Shown here: positions 38,508-46,822 of the stretch, piece by piece
How the letters are laid out: every line of letters starts with the position of its first letter
Position numbering within the stretch: position 1 is the stretch's first letter
Source of the DNA: an uncultured Methanobrevibacter sp.
Lineage (GTDB): Archaea; Methanobacteriota; Methanobacteria; Methanobacteriales; Methanobacteriaceae
Assembly (NCBI RefSeq): GCF_902784195.1
Contig: NZ_CACZTX010000009.1
Span: forward strand, 1-64,000
Reading direction: 5' to 3'
Length of the DNA: 64,000 bases
The notes under the pieces: model-generated
What the model was told of the DNA's origin: nothing
Seen by the model: only the letters and a program-made list of their open reading frames with translations
Database searches by the model: none
Program-made: the position numbers and the translations under genes

Positions 38508-39495
38508 CATCCTCACCTCTTAATCTTGGATCAACATATTTATAGATTATATCTGCAATAAGGTTCCCAGTAAATACAAAGATTGCACTGATAATCACAA
38601 TACCAAGCAATAATGGAACATCAGACCTTAAACCAGCAGCGACAGTTGCCTGTCCGATTCCTGGATATGCGAATACTTGTTCTACAAGAATGGTTCCACC
38701 GAACAACTCATTAAATGACAAGAATTGGATGGAAATAGCTGGGAGCAAAATATTTCTTATTCCATGGTTTTTGATTATTCCCCAAAAGCTTTCACCTCTT
38801 GCTTGTGCAAACAAGAAATAATCACTTTTTTTTACTTGAATAAGCTTGTCTCTTGTGAACATTGTTAAGGAAGCTATTCCTACAATACTTAAAGTCACTG
38901 CAGGCAATATCAACCGGTATAACCATTGCCAGAAGGTTACAGTATCAGACAATTGACCAATAGGTACAGAAAGACCTATTGGGAACCAACCCAAGTAAAC
39001 TGAAAATAACATTAACAATACCAACCCTATCCAAAAGGTAGGTGAAGATTGTAATATATAACTGTAGGTTTTAATTGCCTTATCAATCCAAGTACCTTCT
39101 TTAGCACCGGCAAGCACACCTAATCCAAAACCAAAGATTCCGGATATTACCCAAGAAGTTGCCATAAGAGTTAATGAAGCGGTAAATTTCTGTACAATAA
39201 CTTCTGTTACAGGGACTCGATAAATCAATGAAAATCCCATGCTTCCAGTAGCTAAAGTTGAAAGCCAACCAACTACTCTTTCACCTAAAGACAAATTAGT
39301 TCCCCAATATTCTCCCATAATGGCTAATTGCTCTTGACTAACAATCCGTTGTCCTAAATAAGCTCTAACAGGATCAATAGGGGACATTTGTATCATAATA
39401 AAACTGATAGCAGCTATAACGATCAATAAAATTATTAATCTCACTACTTTCAATCCTAAAAATTTAGCTAAATTTTTACTATTAATTTTAATCAA
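38500..39495 (-). CDS. nikB: Opp/Nik-type ABC transporter permease (NikB-like)
   Basis: 331 aa with six predicted membrane helices. QMSPIDPVRAYLGQRIVSQEQ near 35-55 and the EAA loop FLFAQARGESFWGIIKNHG fit DppB/NikB. A TTG start is used in the longest frame; the ribosome-binding site there is poor (ATGGG), and a GTG 17 codons later (after AGGA) is an alternative. 310 bp with repeats separate it from nikA, unusual within an ABC operon. Confidence 0.85.
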   Translation of the reverse strand: MIKINSKNLAKFLGLKVVRLIILLIVIAAISFIMIQMSPIDPVRAYLGQRIVSQEQLAIMGEYWGTNLSLGERVVGWLSTLATGSMGFSLIYRVPVTEVIVQKFTASLTLMATSWVISGIFGFGLGVLAGAKEGTWIDKAIKTYSYILQSSPTFWIGLVLLMLFSVYLGWFPIGLSVPIGQLSDTVTFWQWLYRLILPAVTLSIVGIASLTMFTRDKLIQVKKSDYFLFAQARGESFWGIIKNHGIRNILLPAISIQFLSFNELFGGTILVEQVFAYPGIGQATVAAGLRSDVPLLLGIVIISAIFVFTGNLIADIIYKYVDPRLRGEDDE

Positions 39496-39557
39496 CCCAT
39501 ATAATCTATTAAAAAAATAAGTATGAAAATACTTAAAAATTATAAAAAATGCGTAAT

Positions 39558-39656
39558 AAATAATTAAAAAATTATTTGAAGAATCTTTTAATGAATAATA
39601 AAAAAAATCCTTGATAAAATAATTAAAAAATTATTTAAAGAATCTTTTAAAAGATT
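39558..39656. repeat. 33-bp direct repeat and palindrome between nikA and nikB
   Basis: Two copies of a 33-bp unit (39558-39590 and 39617-39649, one mismatch, offset 59). Each contains AATAATT-AAAA-AATTATT, able to fold into a hairpin. The second runs into a perfect 16-bp palindrome AATCTTTTAAAAGATT (39641-39656). The block lies in the long gap between the binding-protein and permease genes, so it may act as an mRNA end, processing or attenuation signal that gives more NikA than permease. Confidence 0.6.
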
Positions 39657-39805
39657 ACTCAAAAATCTTAAAAAATTCTTTAAATGATTCTAAAAATAAT
39701 TAAAATATCAAAAAATTATTAAAAAATGATTTATTATAAAATAAACCATTTATATTTTAATAATTTTTAATTTAACAATTTCACTTGCATTAAATTTTTA
39801 ACAAT

Positions 39806-41428
39806 TTATGCAGTTTCATTTGTTTCAAGACGTTTCCAGTCGTAGATGTTACCCCAAATATCTCCACCGTGTGGGTAGATAAGGTGAGTGCTGTTGGAAA
39901 TGTCTAAATCATCACTTACAAAGTAAGTGTAGTCCATAGTACCAATCCATAAGAATGAATTGTGGGAAGTAGCTTGTTTTGCAGCTTGCTTCCAAGTACT
40001 GTAGGAAGCATCGGTAGGTTGAGCCATTGCTGTATCAATTAATGCATCTACAGCAGAATCTTTAAGATTACCTGGGTTATCATAACCTACACAAGCTACA
40101 TCTGAACCGTATTGGTGCTCAATTGAGTATGGATCCGCTGAACCGAATCCCCATACAACTCCTTGACTGTATTTATCTGGGTCAATTTCATCCCAACTTG
40201 CACCTTTAGGAGTGATTTCAATACCTAATTCTTTAGCTTGTTCAGCAAGAGTTACTGCAATTGCCTGTCTTTCAACTGCGGATGCTTTGTAGTAAACTGT
40301 GAATTCTGCTTTTTGACCATCTTTTTCTCTGATACCGTCACCGTCAGTGTCTTTCCATCCAGCTTCTTCAAGAATAGCTTTAGCTTGATCTACTTGACCG
40401 TCTTTGTATCCAGCATCAAATGCCCATGGTAATTGGTCAGCCACACCAGTGTAGGATACATTACCGTATCCGTTTAATGCACCATCTATTAACTCTTCTC
40501 TGTCAATACCAATAGCTAAAGCTTGTCTGACAGCAGGGTCTCCAGTTACATTGTTACCGATTGCAACACCATCTTCACTGGTTTTACCTTCATCCATTGT
40601 GGTTGGTAAGGAAACACCACGTACATCAATGGAATCGAAGTATTCCATGTGGTAACCATCGATTTTTTCATCTGCATAGGATACTGCTACTTCAGCAATG
40701 TCCACATCTCCATTTTTAACTGCTGCGAATGCTGCATCAGGGTCAAGGAAGAGGTTAGTAATTTTGTTGAAGTAAGGTTCTTCACCATAGTAATCAGGGT
40801 TTTTCTCTAAGATGAATTGTTGACCTTTGTCCCATTGAGCTAATTTATAAGGTCCAGAACCGATTGGGTTTTGACCATATGTTGCATTGTCATAAGTAGC
40901 TTCTGGAACGATACCCACATCAGTCAATTTATTGATGAATGTGGAATCCGGTTGATCAAGAGTAAAGACTACTTTATCTCCATCTGCTTTAGCTTCTTCC
41001 ATATGGGTTAAGTCTGCACCTTCTCCAAACTCTTTAGCAGTGTTATAGGAGAAAGCCACATCTTTAGCGGTTAATTTGGAACCATCTGTGAATTTAACAT
41101 CATCACGAATAGTTACAGTATATGTTTTCAAATCATCAGATATTTCATAATCTGTTGCCAAGTCATTTACAAATTCGTTGTCAGCATTTCTTTTCAGAAT
41201 TGTACTTTGAATTAATGGGTCTGTTCCGGAATCATGGTATCCCCAACCGTGCATTGGGTCAAACCCGAACTCCGGTTCTTCACCGTGTGCTGCTACACAA
41301 GTGATTAACTCATCAGGAGCATGTTCAGATCCTCCTGTTAAAAAGTCAAACCAGCCTGCAGAAGCAGAACCTACGCTGATAATTGCTATTAATACAATTA
41401 CAGAACCTACTAAAATCTTTCTATCCAT
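39806..41428 (-). CDS. nikA: ABC transporter substrate-binding protein (NikA/CntA/OppA-like)
   Basis: 540 aa SBP_bac_5 protein. A Sec signal peptide (VIVLIAIISVGSASA, ending near 24) has no lipobox Cys, so it is released or held by its N-terminus instead of lipid. DYEISDDLKTYTVTIRDDV, FTDGSKLTAKDVAFSYNTA, GSGPYKLAQWDKG and the C-terminal YFVSDDLDISNS are family blocks. AGGAAA lies before the ATG. Upstream is operator cluster A. In bacteria close families bind nickel-histidine, nickel-metallophore or staphylopine-metal complexes; the nearby nicotianamine-synthase-like gene favours a metallophore here (inference). Confidence 0.88.
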   Translation of the reverse strand: MDRKILVGSVIVLIAIISVGSASAGWFDFLTGGSEHAPDELITCVAAHGEEPEFGFDPMHGWGYHDSGTDPLIQSTILKRNADNEFVNDLATDYEISDDLKTYTVTIRDDVKFTDGSKLTAKDVAFSYNTAKEFGEGADLTHMEEAKADGDKVVFTLDQPDSTFINKLTDVGIVPEATYDNATYGQNPIGSGPYKLAQWDKGQQFILEKNPDYYGEEPYFNKITNLFLDPDAAFAAVKNGDVDIAEVAVSYADEKIDGYHMEYFDSIDVRGVSLPTTMDEGKTSEDGVAIGNNVTGDPAVRQALAIGIDREELIDGALNGYGNVSYTGVADQLPWAFDAGYKDGQVDQAKAILEEAGWKDTDGDGIREKDGQKAEFTVYYKASAVERQAIAVTLAEQAKELGIEITPKGASWDEIDPDKYSQGVVWGFGSADPYSIEHQYGSDVACVGYDNPGNLKDSAVDALIDTAMAQPTDASYSTWKQAAKQATSHNSFLWIGTMDYTYFVSDDLDISNSTHLIYPHGGDIWGNIYDWKRLETNETA

Positions 41429-41469
41429 ATAATTTCCTCGTTAAATTACTTAAAAAATAACATCCTCCA

Positions 41470-41661
41470 GTATTACTATTTTAAACAAAATTCTAAAAAA
41501 GTAATACTATTCATGAAAAAGATATTACAATTATAATTATGATTTTAAAGTATATAAATGTAATACATTATTCTAAAAAAGTATTACTTTATTGTAAAAA
41601 ATTAGTGAAAAAGTAATAAAAAAGTATTAATAAAAATGCTTAAAAGTAAAAAAAGTAATAC
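41470..41661 (-). promoter_or_regulatory. Operator cluster A and promoter of the nik operon
   Basis: Five GTAWTAC sites at 41470, 41501, 41560, 41581 and 41655 (start positions), three within the full 9-bp palindrome AGTAWTACT. GTAATAC-N14-GTATTAC at 41560-41587 is a paired site (centre to centre 21 bp). A minus-strand TTTATATA (41551-41558) is the TATA box, with one base between it and the operator at 41560. Transcription is predicted near 41525, so two sites lie in the leader. The arrangement predicts repression of nikABCDE. Confidence 0.75.
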
Positions 41662-41791
41662 AAAACCAGGTTAAATATAAAAATAATTGAAAAAAAGGGA
41701 AAAATAAGATAAAAAAGCATAAAATAATAATTAATTAATAAAAAAAGAAATTAACATAAAAAAATAATGTAATAGTGAAAAATATGAAAAA

Positions 41792-42184
41792 TTATTCTTT
41801 TAAGTATTCACAGACCTTTTCACCTGCAAATAAGCATACTTCAACACATGGAGATTTGTCATCACCATCTTTTGAAATGTATCCGCATGTTACAGATTCA
41901 TACTTGTCCTTGAATTCATTGAATAACTTTTTGGAAGCGGAAATGATTTGCTTTTCATCTGCACCTAAAAGACCTAAAGCCATTACAGCTCCAGTTACAG
42001 CACCACAGGTCCCTTCAGAGAATGTTCCACCAATTCCTCCAGAGAATCCTTTTGCAAGAAGAGCCAATTCTTCAGTAGGCATACCTGCAACATCACAAAT
42101 TCCCATAAGAGTTGCTTGTGAACAACTGTAATCCTTTCTGTATTCTTCAATTTTCTTTACTACTTCATTTGAATCCAATTCCAT
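41792..42184 (-). CDS. C_GCAxxG_C_C family protein
   Basis: 130 aa. Cys in YSCSQATLMG, GTFSEGTCGAVTGAVMALG, VTCGYISK and SPCVEVCLF match the C_GCAxxG_C_C family, thought to bind metal or act in redox reactions, often beside transport or reductase genes. GAGGGATT precedes the ATG. It lies 268 bp downstream of the P-type ATPase start side... that is, after the ATPase stop, on the same strand, and upstream of the nik operator cluster, so it sits inside the metal island. Function is unproven. Confidence 0.82.
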   Translation of the reverse strand: MELDSNEVVKKIEEYRKDYSCSQATLMGICDVAGMPTEELALLAKGFSGGIGGTFSEGTCGAVTGAVMALGLLGADEKQIISASKKLFNEFKDKYESVTCGYISKDGDDKSPCVEVCLFAGEKVCEYLKE

Positions 42185-42313
42185 AATAATCCCTCACAAT
42201 TAATTTAAATCAAATTTTGAATAATTCGAATTATTTAAAACATTGTTATAGTTAGTATAAACTTCAATATTAATAAGTTTTTATAAATCAATTAAATATA
42301 ATAATTTGGAAAA

Positions 42314-42415
42314 ATAGTAAAAAAAGAAATAAAAAACTATAAAAAAAGAAATAAAAGACTATAAAAAAAGAAAATAAAAAATAGTAAAAAAAGAAATAAA
42401 AAATAGTAAAAAATA
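42314..42415. repeat. A-rich tandem repeat of about 22 bp
   Basis: About 4.5 copies of a 22-23-bp unit (core CTATAAAAAAAGAAATAAAA or TAGTAAAAAAAGAAATAAAA) in the gap between the ATPase stop and the C_GCAxxG gene. Period is close to two helical turns. On the minus strand it is strongly T-rich and can terminate ATPase transcription. Confidence 0.6.
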
Positions 42416-42452
42416 GCTATAAATAAATATTATTTAATAAAAAAGAAAAAGA

Positions 42453-44501
42453 CTAGTTGTGATAGGTTTCACAACTTTGTCTAACCAATGCATGCTTGTG
42501 AGCATGCATATGCTTAATTCCACTTTCTGTTTTGATTTCATCAATTATCTTAATGCCGTCATGAGAATGTGAGTGCTCACCATCGTTGTGGAAATGATAA
42601 TGTGAATGCTCTACATTTTCAGTATCGATTTTCTTAATTGAATCATCAAATTTCCTGTCATACAGCAATGCTGCATTAAGCACTACAAGACATGACCCTG
42701 CATTGTGTACAATAGCTCCAGTAACAGGATTCAACAATCCTAAAACGGAACATACAATAGCTACTGCATTGATTGTCATGGAAATGATAATGTTTGCCTT
42801 GATTGTAAACAAGGTTGAATTTGAAAGCTTTTTAAGATATGGAATCTTGCCAATGTCATCACCTAAGAGTGCAATGTCTGCTGCCTCAATTGCAACATCA
42901 CTTCCAACGGATCCCATTGCTACACTTACATCAGCTGTCTTAAGTGCAGGTGCATCATTTACACCATCACCAATCATACAGACTTTCTTGCCTTCACTTT
43001 TGAGCTTTTCAATCCAATCAAGCTTTTCTTGAGGAAGAAGATTACCATATACCTTTCCAATTCCAACTTGAGAGGCAAAATAATTAGCGGTTTCAGTATT
43101 ATCCCCTGTAAGCAATATGGTTTCAGTTCCTAAATCATGCAAGTTCTCAATCATGTTTTTGGAATCTTCACGTATCACATCAGATAATCCGATCAAACCG
43201 ACTACGCCATCATTCAAAGCAACGATAATTGAAGCCTTACCTTCATGTTTTAACTGGTTTAGTTCAGCATCAACATTAAAATCAATATTATTTTCTGATA
43301 GAAATTTGGAGTTTCCTGCATATACTTGACCATAAGAGTTTTTACAACTTACCCCTTTTCCAGGGACCATCTTAAAGTCTTGTGGTTCTTCAATATCAAT
43401 TTCCGCTTCTTTTGCTTTGTCTACAATAGCTTTAGCCAATGGATGCTCACTTAATTTCTCACAAGAAGCAACTATATTTAAGACATCCATTTCATCTAAA
43501 TCGTCTTTCAAGGAAATAATATCTGAAACTGCTAAATTACCATAAGTTAAAGTACCTGTTTTATCAAATACTAAGGTATTCAATCCACCTAATGTCTCTA
43601 AAGCTTCACCAGATTTAATGAGAACCCCATATTTTGTTGCCTGACCAATAGCTGCCATAATTGCAGTTGGTGTAGCAAGTATCAATGCACATGGACAGAA
43701 CACTACGAGGACTGTCACCCCTCTTTCAATGTTTCCTGTAATGAGCCAAGCTGCAATTGCGATTATCAATGCAACAGGAACAAGCCATGTAGCCCATTTA
43801 TCTGCAATCCTTTGAGTTGGAGCTTGCTTTTCATCAGCTGCCTTTACAAGGTCAATCAATTTTTGAAGTGAAGAGTTTTCACCTAAACTGGTTGCTTTAA
43901 TGTCAATTGCACCATACAAATTCATGGTACCACAGAATACCTCATCCCCTATATCCTTATCAATCGGCAATGATTCACCAGTCATGATAGATTGATCAAG
44001 AGAAGAAGTACCGTTTATAATTTCACCGTCAACAGGTACACTTTCACCAGGAAGAATTCTTAAAGTATCTCCGATTTTAATCTCATCAACGGAAATCATT
44101 TCTTCCTTGCCATCAACAATTCTCCTACCTGTTTGTGGAGTTAAATTAATAAGATTTCTTAAACCTTTTTTAGCTCTTTCAACTGTCCAGTCTTCTAAAA
44201 GAGCACCTAAAGCCATAATCCATGCCACTTCACCTGCTGCAAATATCTCACCAATCAAGAGTGATGCTACCATAGCTATTGCAATAAGAAGTGCAGATGA
44301 AATCCACTTTTCACGGATTAATCTGGTTAAAGCCAATAATAACATTGGAATACCACTTATTATTACCGCACCCCATGCAGGGTTTAGGTAAATTGGAGTG
44401 TCAATTCCAAGTATCATGAAAATAACAGCGATTACGAGAAATATGGCTGAAATAATGGTCATTTTCAAACCAAATAAGAAATCAGTTATTTCATCAATCA
44501 A
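42453..44501 (-). CDS. Heavy-metal P1B-type ATPase with His-rich C-terminus
   Basis: 682 aa. It has an A-domain (MTGESLPIDK), the transmembrane metal motif FCPCALILATPTA, phosphorylation site DKTGTLTYG, SEHPLAKAIV, GDGVNDAPALKTADV, and a late helix with HNAGSCLVVLNAALL. No N-terminal heavy-metal-associated domain is present, but the C-terminal 60 residues hold about 13 His (HSHYHFHNDGEHSHSHDG). Such pumps expel Zn, Ni, Co or similar ions. GTG 44510 overlaps an AAGGTG Shine-Dalgarno site, so I start at TTG 44501. Operator cluster B precedes it, tying it to the nik regulon. The exact metal is not determined. Confidence 0.9.
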   Translation of the reverse strand: MIDEITDFLFGLKMTIISAIFLVIAVIFMILGIDTPIYLNPAWGAVIISGIPMLLLALTRLIREKWISSALLIAIAMVASLLIGEIFAAGEVAWIMALGALLEDWTVERAKKGLRNLINLTPQTGRRIVDGKEEMISVDEIKIGDTLRILPGESVPVDGEIINGTSSLDQSIMTGESLPIDKDIGDEVFCGTMNLYGAIDIKATSLGENSSLQKLIDLVKAADEKQAPTQRIADKWATWLVPVALIIAIAAWLITGNIERGVTVLVVFCPCALILATPTAIMAAIGQATKYGVLIKSGEALETLGGLNTLVFDKTGTLTYGNLAVSDIISLKDDLDEMDVLNIVASCEKLSEHPLAKAIVDKAKEAEIDIEEPQDFKMVPGKGVSCKNSYGQVYAGNSKFLSENNIDFNVDAELNQLKHEGKASIIVALNDGVVGLIGLSDVIREDSKNMIENLHDLGTETILLTGDNTETANYFASQVGIGKVYGNLLPQEKLDWIEKLKSEGKKVCMIGDGVNDAPALKTADVSVAMGSVGSDVAIEAADIALLGDDIGKIPYLKKLSNSTLFTIKANIIISMTINAVAIVCSVLGLLNPVTGAIVHNAGSCLVVLNAALLYDRKFDDSIKKIDTENVEHSHYHFHNDGEHSHSHDGIKIIDEIKTESGIKHMHAHKHALVRQSCETYHN

Positions 44502-44540
44502 TATAGACACCTTCTTTTATACTTATTATTAAAATTTATC

Positions 44541-44736
44541 GTAATATTAAAAAGTATTACTTTTTTTAAGTTTTCATATATTTAGTATTACTTATAATTA
44601 ATATATACAATAGATTATATAAATGTTATTACTTTTTTGTAGTTTTTTGTATGAAAAGTATTACTTTTAGAAAAATTTGTAAAAAAATATAGAAAAAGTA
44701 TTACTTTTTTGCCTATTTTGGTATAAAAAGTATTAC
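44541..44736 (-). promoter_or_regulatory. Operator cluster B and promoter of the P-type ATPase gene
   Basis: AGTATTACT centred near 44557, 44588, 44661, 44701 and 44733 (five full matches), plus the variants GTAATAT at 44541 and GTTATTAC at 44625-44632. A minus-strand TTTATATA (44616-44623) is the TATA box, with one base between it and the 44625 variant, the same geometry as cluster A. Spacings of 31, 32 and 40 bp are near whole helical turns, so several dimers could bind one DNA face. Confidence 0.75.
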
Positions 44737-44879
44737 TCTTAAAAAAATCTAATAAAAAATTAATAAAAATTAATAAAAAAGAGTGTAGAAATTATGAAAA
44801 TTTAAAAAAAAATCATAAAAATAGATATGAATAGAAATAGAAAAAATAAAAAAAGATGTGAAAAATTAAAATTATCTGA

Positions 44880-45701
44880 TTAACTAATCTTCCTAATTAA
44901 TACGGAAGTGTTGTTTGTTTTTCCTCTAGGAAGCAACATGACTTCCTGATGGAATCCTCTTGTATCCTTTTCAGTTACTGGAGAGTAAAGAATGGCTCTC
45001 ATACCAGTATAGGTCCTGTAAAGTACAGGAGTCTTCTCGTCAACAACATCCCAAACATTTGCAAATACCCTGTCCTTAGGTTCAGCAAATGCTGCAATCA
45101 TCAAGATGTCATAATCCAAGTCTGCAATGGTCTTTTCATTACCTGTTATAATCTCAATTCCTTCATCAAGGTCTAAACGTTTTAATACTTTTCTTGACAA
45201 TTCAGCAACATCAGGATCTTGTTCAATACCAATACATTTGCATCCAGTTACCATATTAAACATGATTATTGTTAATGGCAAAGGACCGCTTCCTAAGAAT
45301 ACAAAAGTCTTGTTTTCATTGAATTTAGCCAATTGCATCTCATTTTCAATAAGGCCAATATACCTGTCATAAAAATGGAATGAATCCAAAACAGCTTTAG
45401 GATCATCAGATTCCAATATCTTCATAGCATTTTCACGTTCCAATCTTGCACCGATATAAACATAGAACTTACGAATCAACTGCAATGCCTTATTCATTTT
45501 CTCATCATCAAGAATATGCTTTGCAGAGTCAAAGTCTATTTCTTTATCATGGGCAATGACTTCAATATCATCCAAAATCTTTGTAATCTCCTCAATGTCT
45601 GTGCCATCTAAAGCAGAAAGCCCCTCGTTGTCTAAGTCCCCATAACTTGAAAGCTTATTTGCAATCTCTTCAATTGTTCCCCAATATTTATAGCAACTCA
45701 T
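44880..45701 (-). CDS. Nicotianamine synthase-like (archaeal NAS family) protein
   Basis: 273 aa. It has the SAM-binding motif FLGSGPLPLTIIMF near 138 and the conserved IGARLERENAMKIL and FYDRYIGLIENEMQ segments, which in the archaeal enzyme of Methanothermobacter carry the active-site Glu and Tyr. That enzyme condenses SAM-derived aminocarboxypropyl units with glutamate to thermonicotianamine, a metal chelator. The start is ATG 45701, four nt after GTGAT; the TTG 45713 frame lacks a site. It lies 148 bp downstream of GNAT and upstream of the metal ATPase on the same strand. I infer a metallophore made for the nik importer. Product is untested. Confidence 0.85.
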   Translation of the reverse strand: MSCYKYWGTIEEIANKLSSYGDLDNEGLSALDGTDIEEITKILDDIEVIAHDKEIDFDSAKHILDDEKMNKALQLIRKFYVYIGARLERENAMKILESDDPKAVLDSFHFYDRYIGLIENEMQLAKFNENKTFVFLGSGPLPLTIIMFNMVTGCKCIGIEQDPDVAELSRKVLKRLDLDEGIEIITGNEKTIADLDYDILMIAAFAEPKDRVFANVWDVVDEKTPVLYRTYTGMRAILYSPVTEKDTRGFHQEVMLLPRGKTNNTSVLIRKIS

Positions 45702-45849
45702 TTTATCACACAAAAAGTCTTTAAAAAAAAAATATTTTTATCCCTAAGTTTATTTTTTAATTTTATATAAAAAAATGTAAAATTAAATTTAATATATACT
45801 TTATATTAAAGAATATATAAATTTTAAATTAAAATTAATAAAATAAATT

Positions 45850-46368
45850 TTATTTACTTGATAAATTCTTTACCATATGAACTGTCTGGAGCTCATTATT
45901 TGTATCCCAAGTTACATTGAATCCCACCTTTTTCCAAAAGCTAAATCCAGCTTCAAGATTCTTATGGGTATGCAAATAAATCTCGTTGAAGTTATTTTCA
46001 CAGCAGAATTTTTCAACAGCATTATACAACTGTGTAGCCAATCCACAACGCCTATAATACTTATCTACAAAGAGTCTCCAAATGCTTGCTGTAGATTCCT
46101 TGGAGTATAAGTCCTGAAATTCCATAAAGTTCTTATCATACTGCCTAACCGCTATGGTAGCAATGATTCTTCCATTGCCACTATCCTCAACATAAAACAG
46201 ACTATTTTTCTTGGAATCGATATAATACTTATTCAAGTCTATTATGTCCTTATGCCATGATGGAATGTAACCATAGCCATATTCAGACCTTATTTGGGAA
46301 AACAGGAAATTTCTCACCCTAATCTTTGTATCACAATCATCAGACAATTGATTTATGGTAAAATTCAT
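45850..46368 (-). CDS. GNAT-family N-acetyltransferase
   Basis: 172 aa. The acetyl-CoA fold is seen in IIATIAVRQYD, SIWRLFVDKYYRRCGLATQLYNAVE (the Q/RxxGxG/A-like loop is RRCGLA) and LHTHKNLEAGFSFWKKVGF. GTGATC precedes the ATG. It is the first gene after operator cluster C and is followed by the nicotianamine-synthase-like gene, so it may acetylate the metallophore or a precursor amine. Other GNAT substrates are equally possible by sequence alone. Confidence 0.82.
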   Translation of the reverse strand: MNFTINQLSDDCDTKIRVRNFLFSQIRSEYGYGYIPSWHKDIIDLNKYYIDSKKNSLFYVEDSGNGRIIATIAVRQYDKNFMEFQDLYSKESTASIWRLFVDKYYRRCGLATQLYNAVEKFCCENNFNEIYLHTHKNLEAGFSFWKKVGFNVTWDTNNELQTVHMVKNLSSK

Positions 46369-46443
46369 TTGATCACTTTAATCATTTTTAAGAATAATTA
46401 ATATAACTCATAAATAAATTAAAAAAAAATAAAAAATCAAAAA

Positions 46444-46675
46444 GTAATACTTATTATGAAAAAAATATTATATTAATACTTTATATTTAATAATTATGAT
46501 TTAATATATAAAAATATTTCTAAAAAAAGTAATACCAAATAGCTTATTTTAGGTAAATAAGTAATAATTATTACTAAAATCCATTTTACTTATATATTAA
46601 GTAATAATTTTCAATTTAAAAAAGTATTACTCTTTAGTATTACAAAAGAAGTAAAAATAGATAGAATAGTAATAC
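46444..46675 (-). promoter_or_regulatory. Operator cluster C and promoter of the GNAT/nicotianamine-synthase-like unit
   Basis: GTAWTAC sites at 46444, 46529, 46624, 46637 and 46669 (start positions), three inside AGTAWTACT, plus a perfect 16-bp palindrome AGTAATAATTATTACT at 46560-46575. A minus-strand TTTATATA lies at 46505-46512. The 13 bp AAATCATAATTAT follow the TATA box, as in cluster A. Sites lie both upstream and downstream of the box. Confidence 0.7.
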
Positions 46676-46822
46676 TGAAAATATTAGAAGAAAATAAGAG
46701 AAAAATTGGATATAAAAACAAGAAAAATAGTGAAAATTAAGAAAAATAGAAAAAGAAAAAAAGTAATAAATAGCTAAAAATAGCTATTTAAAATTCTCAA
46801 ATACTAAGAATAAATACTAAAT

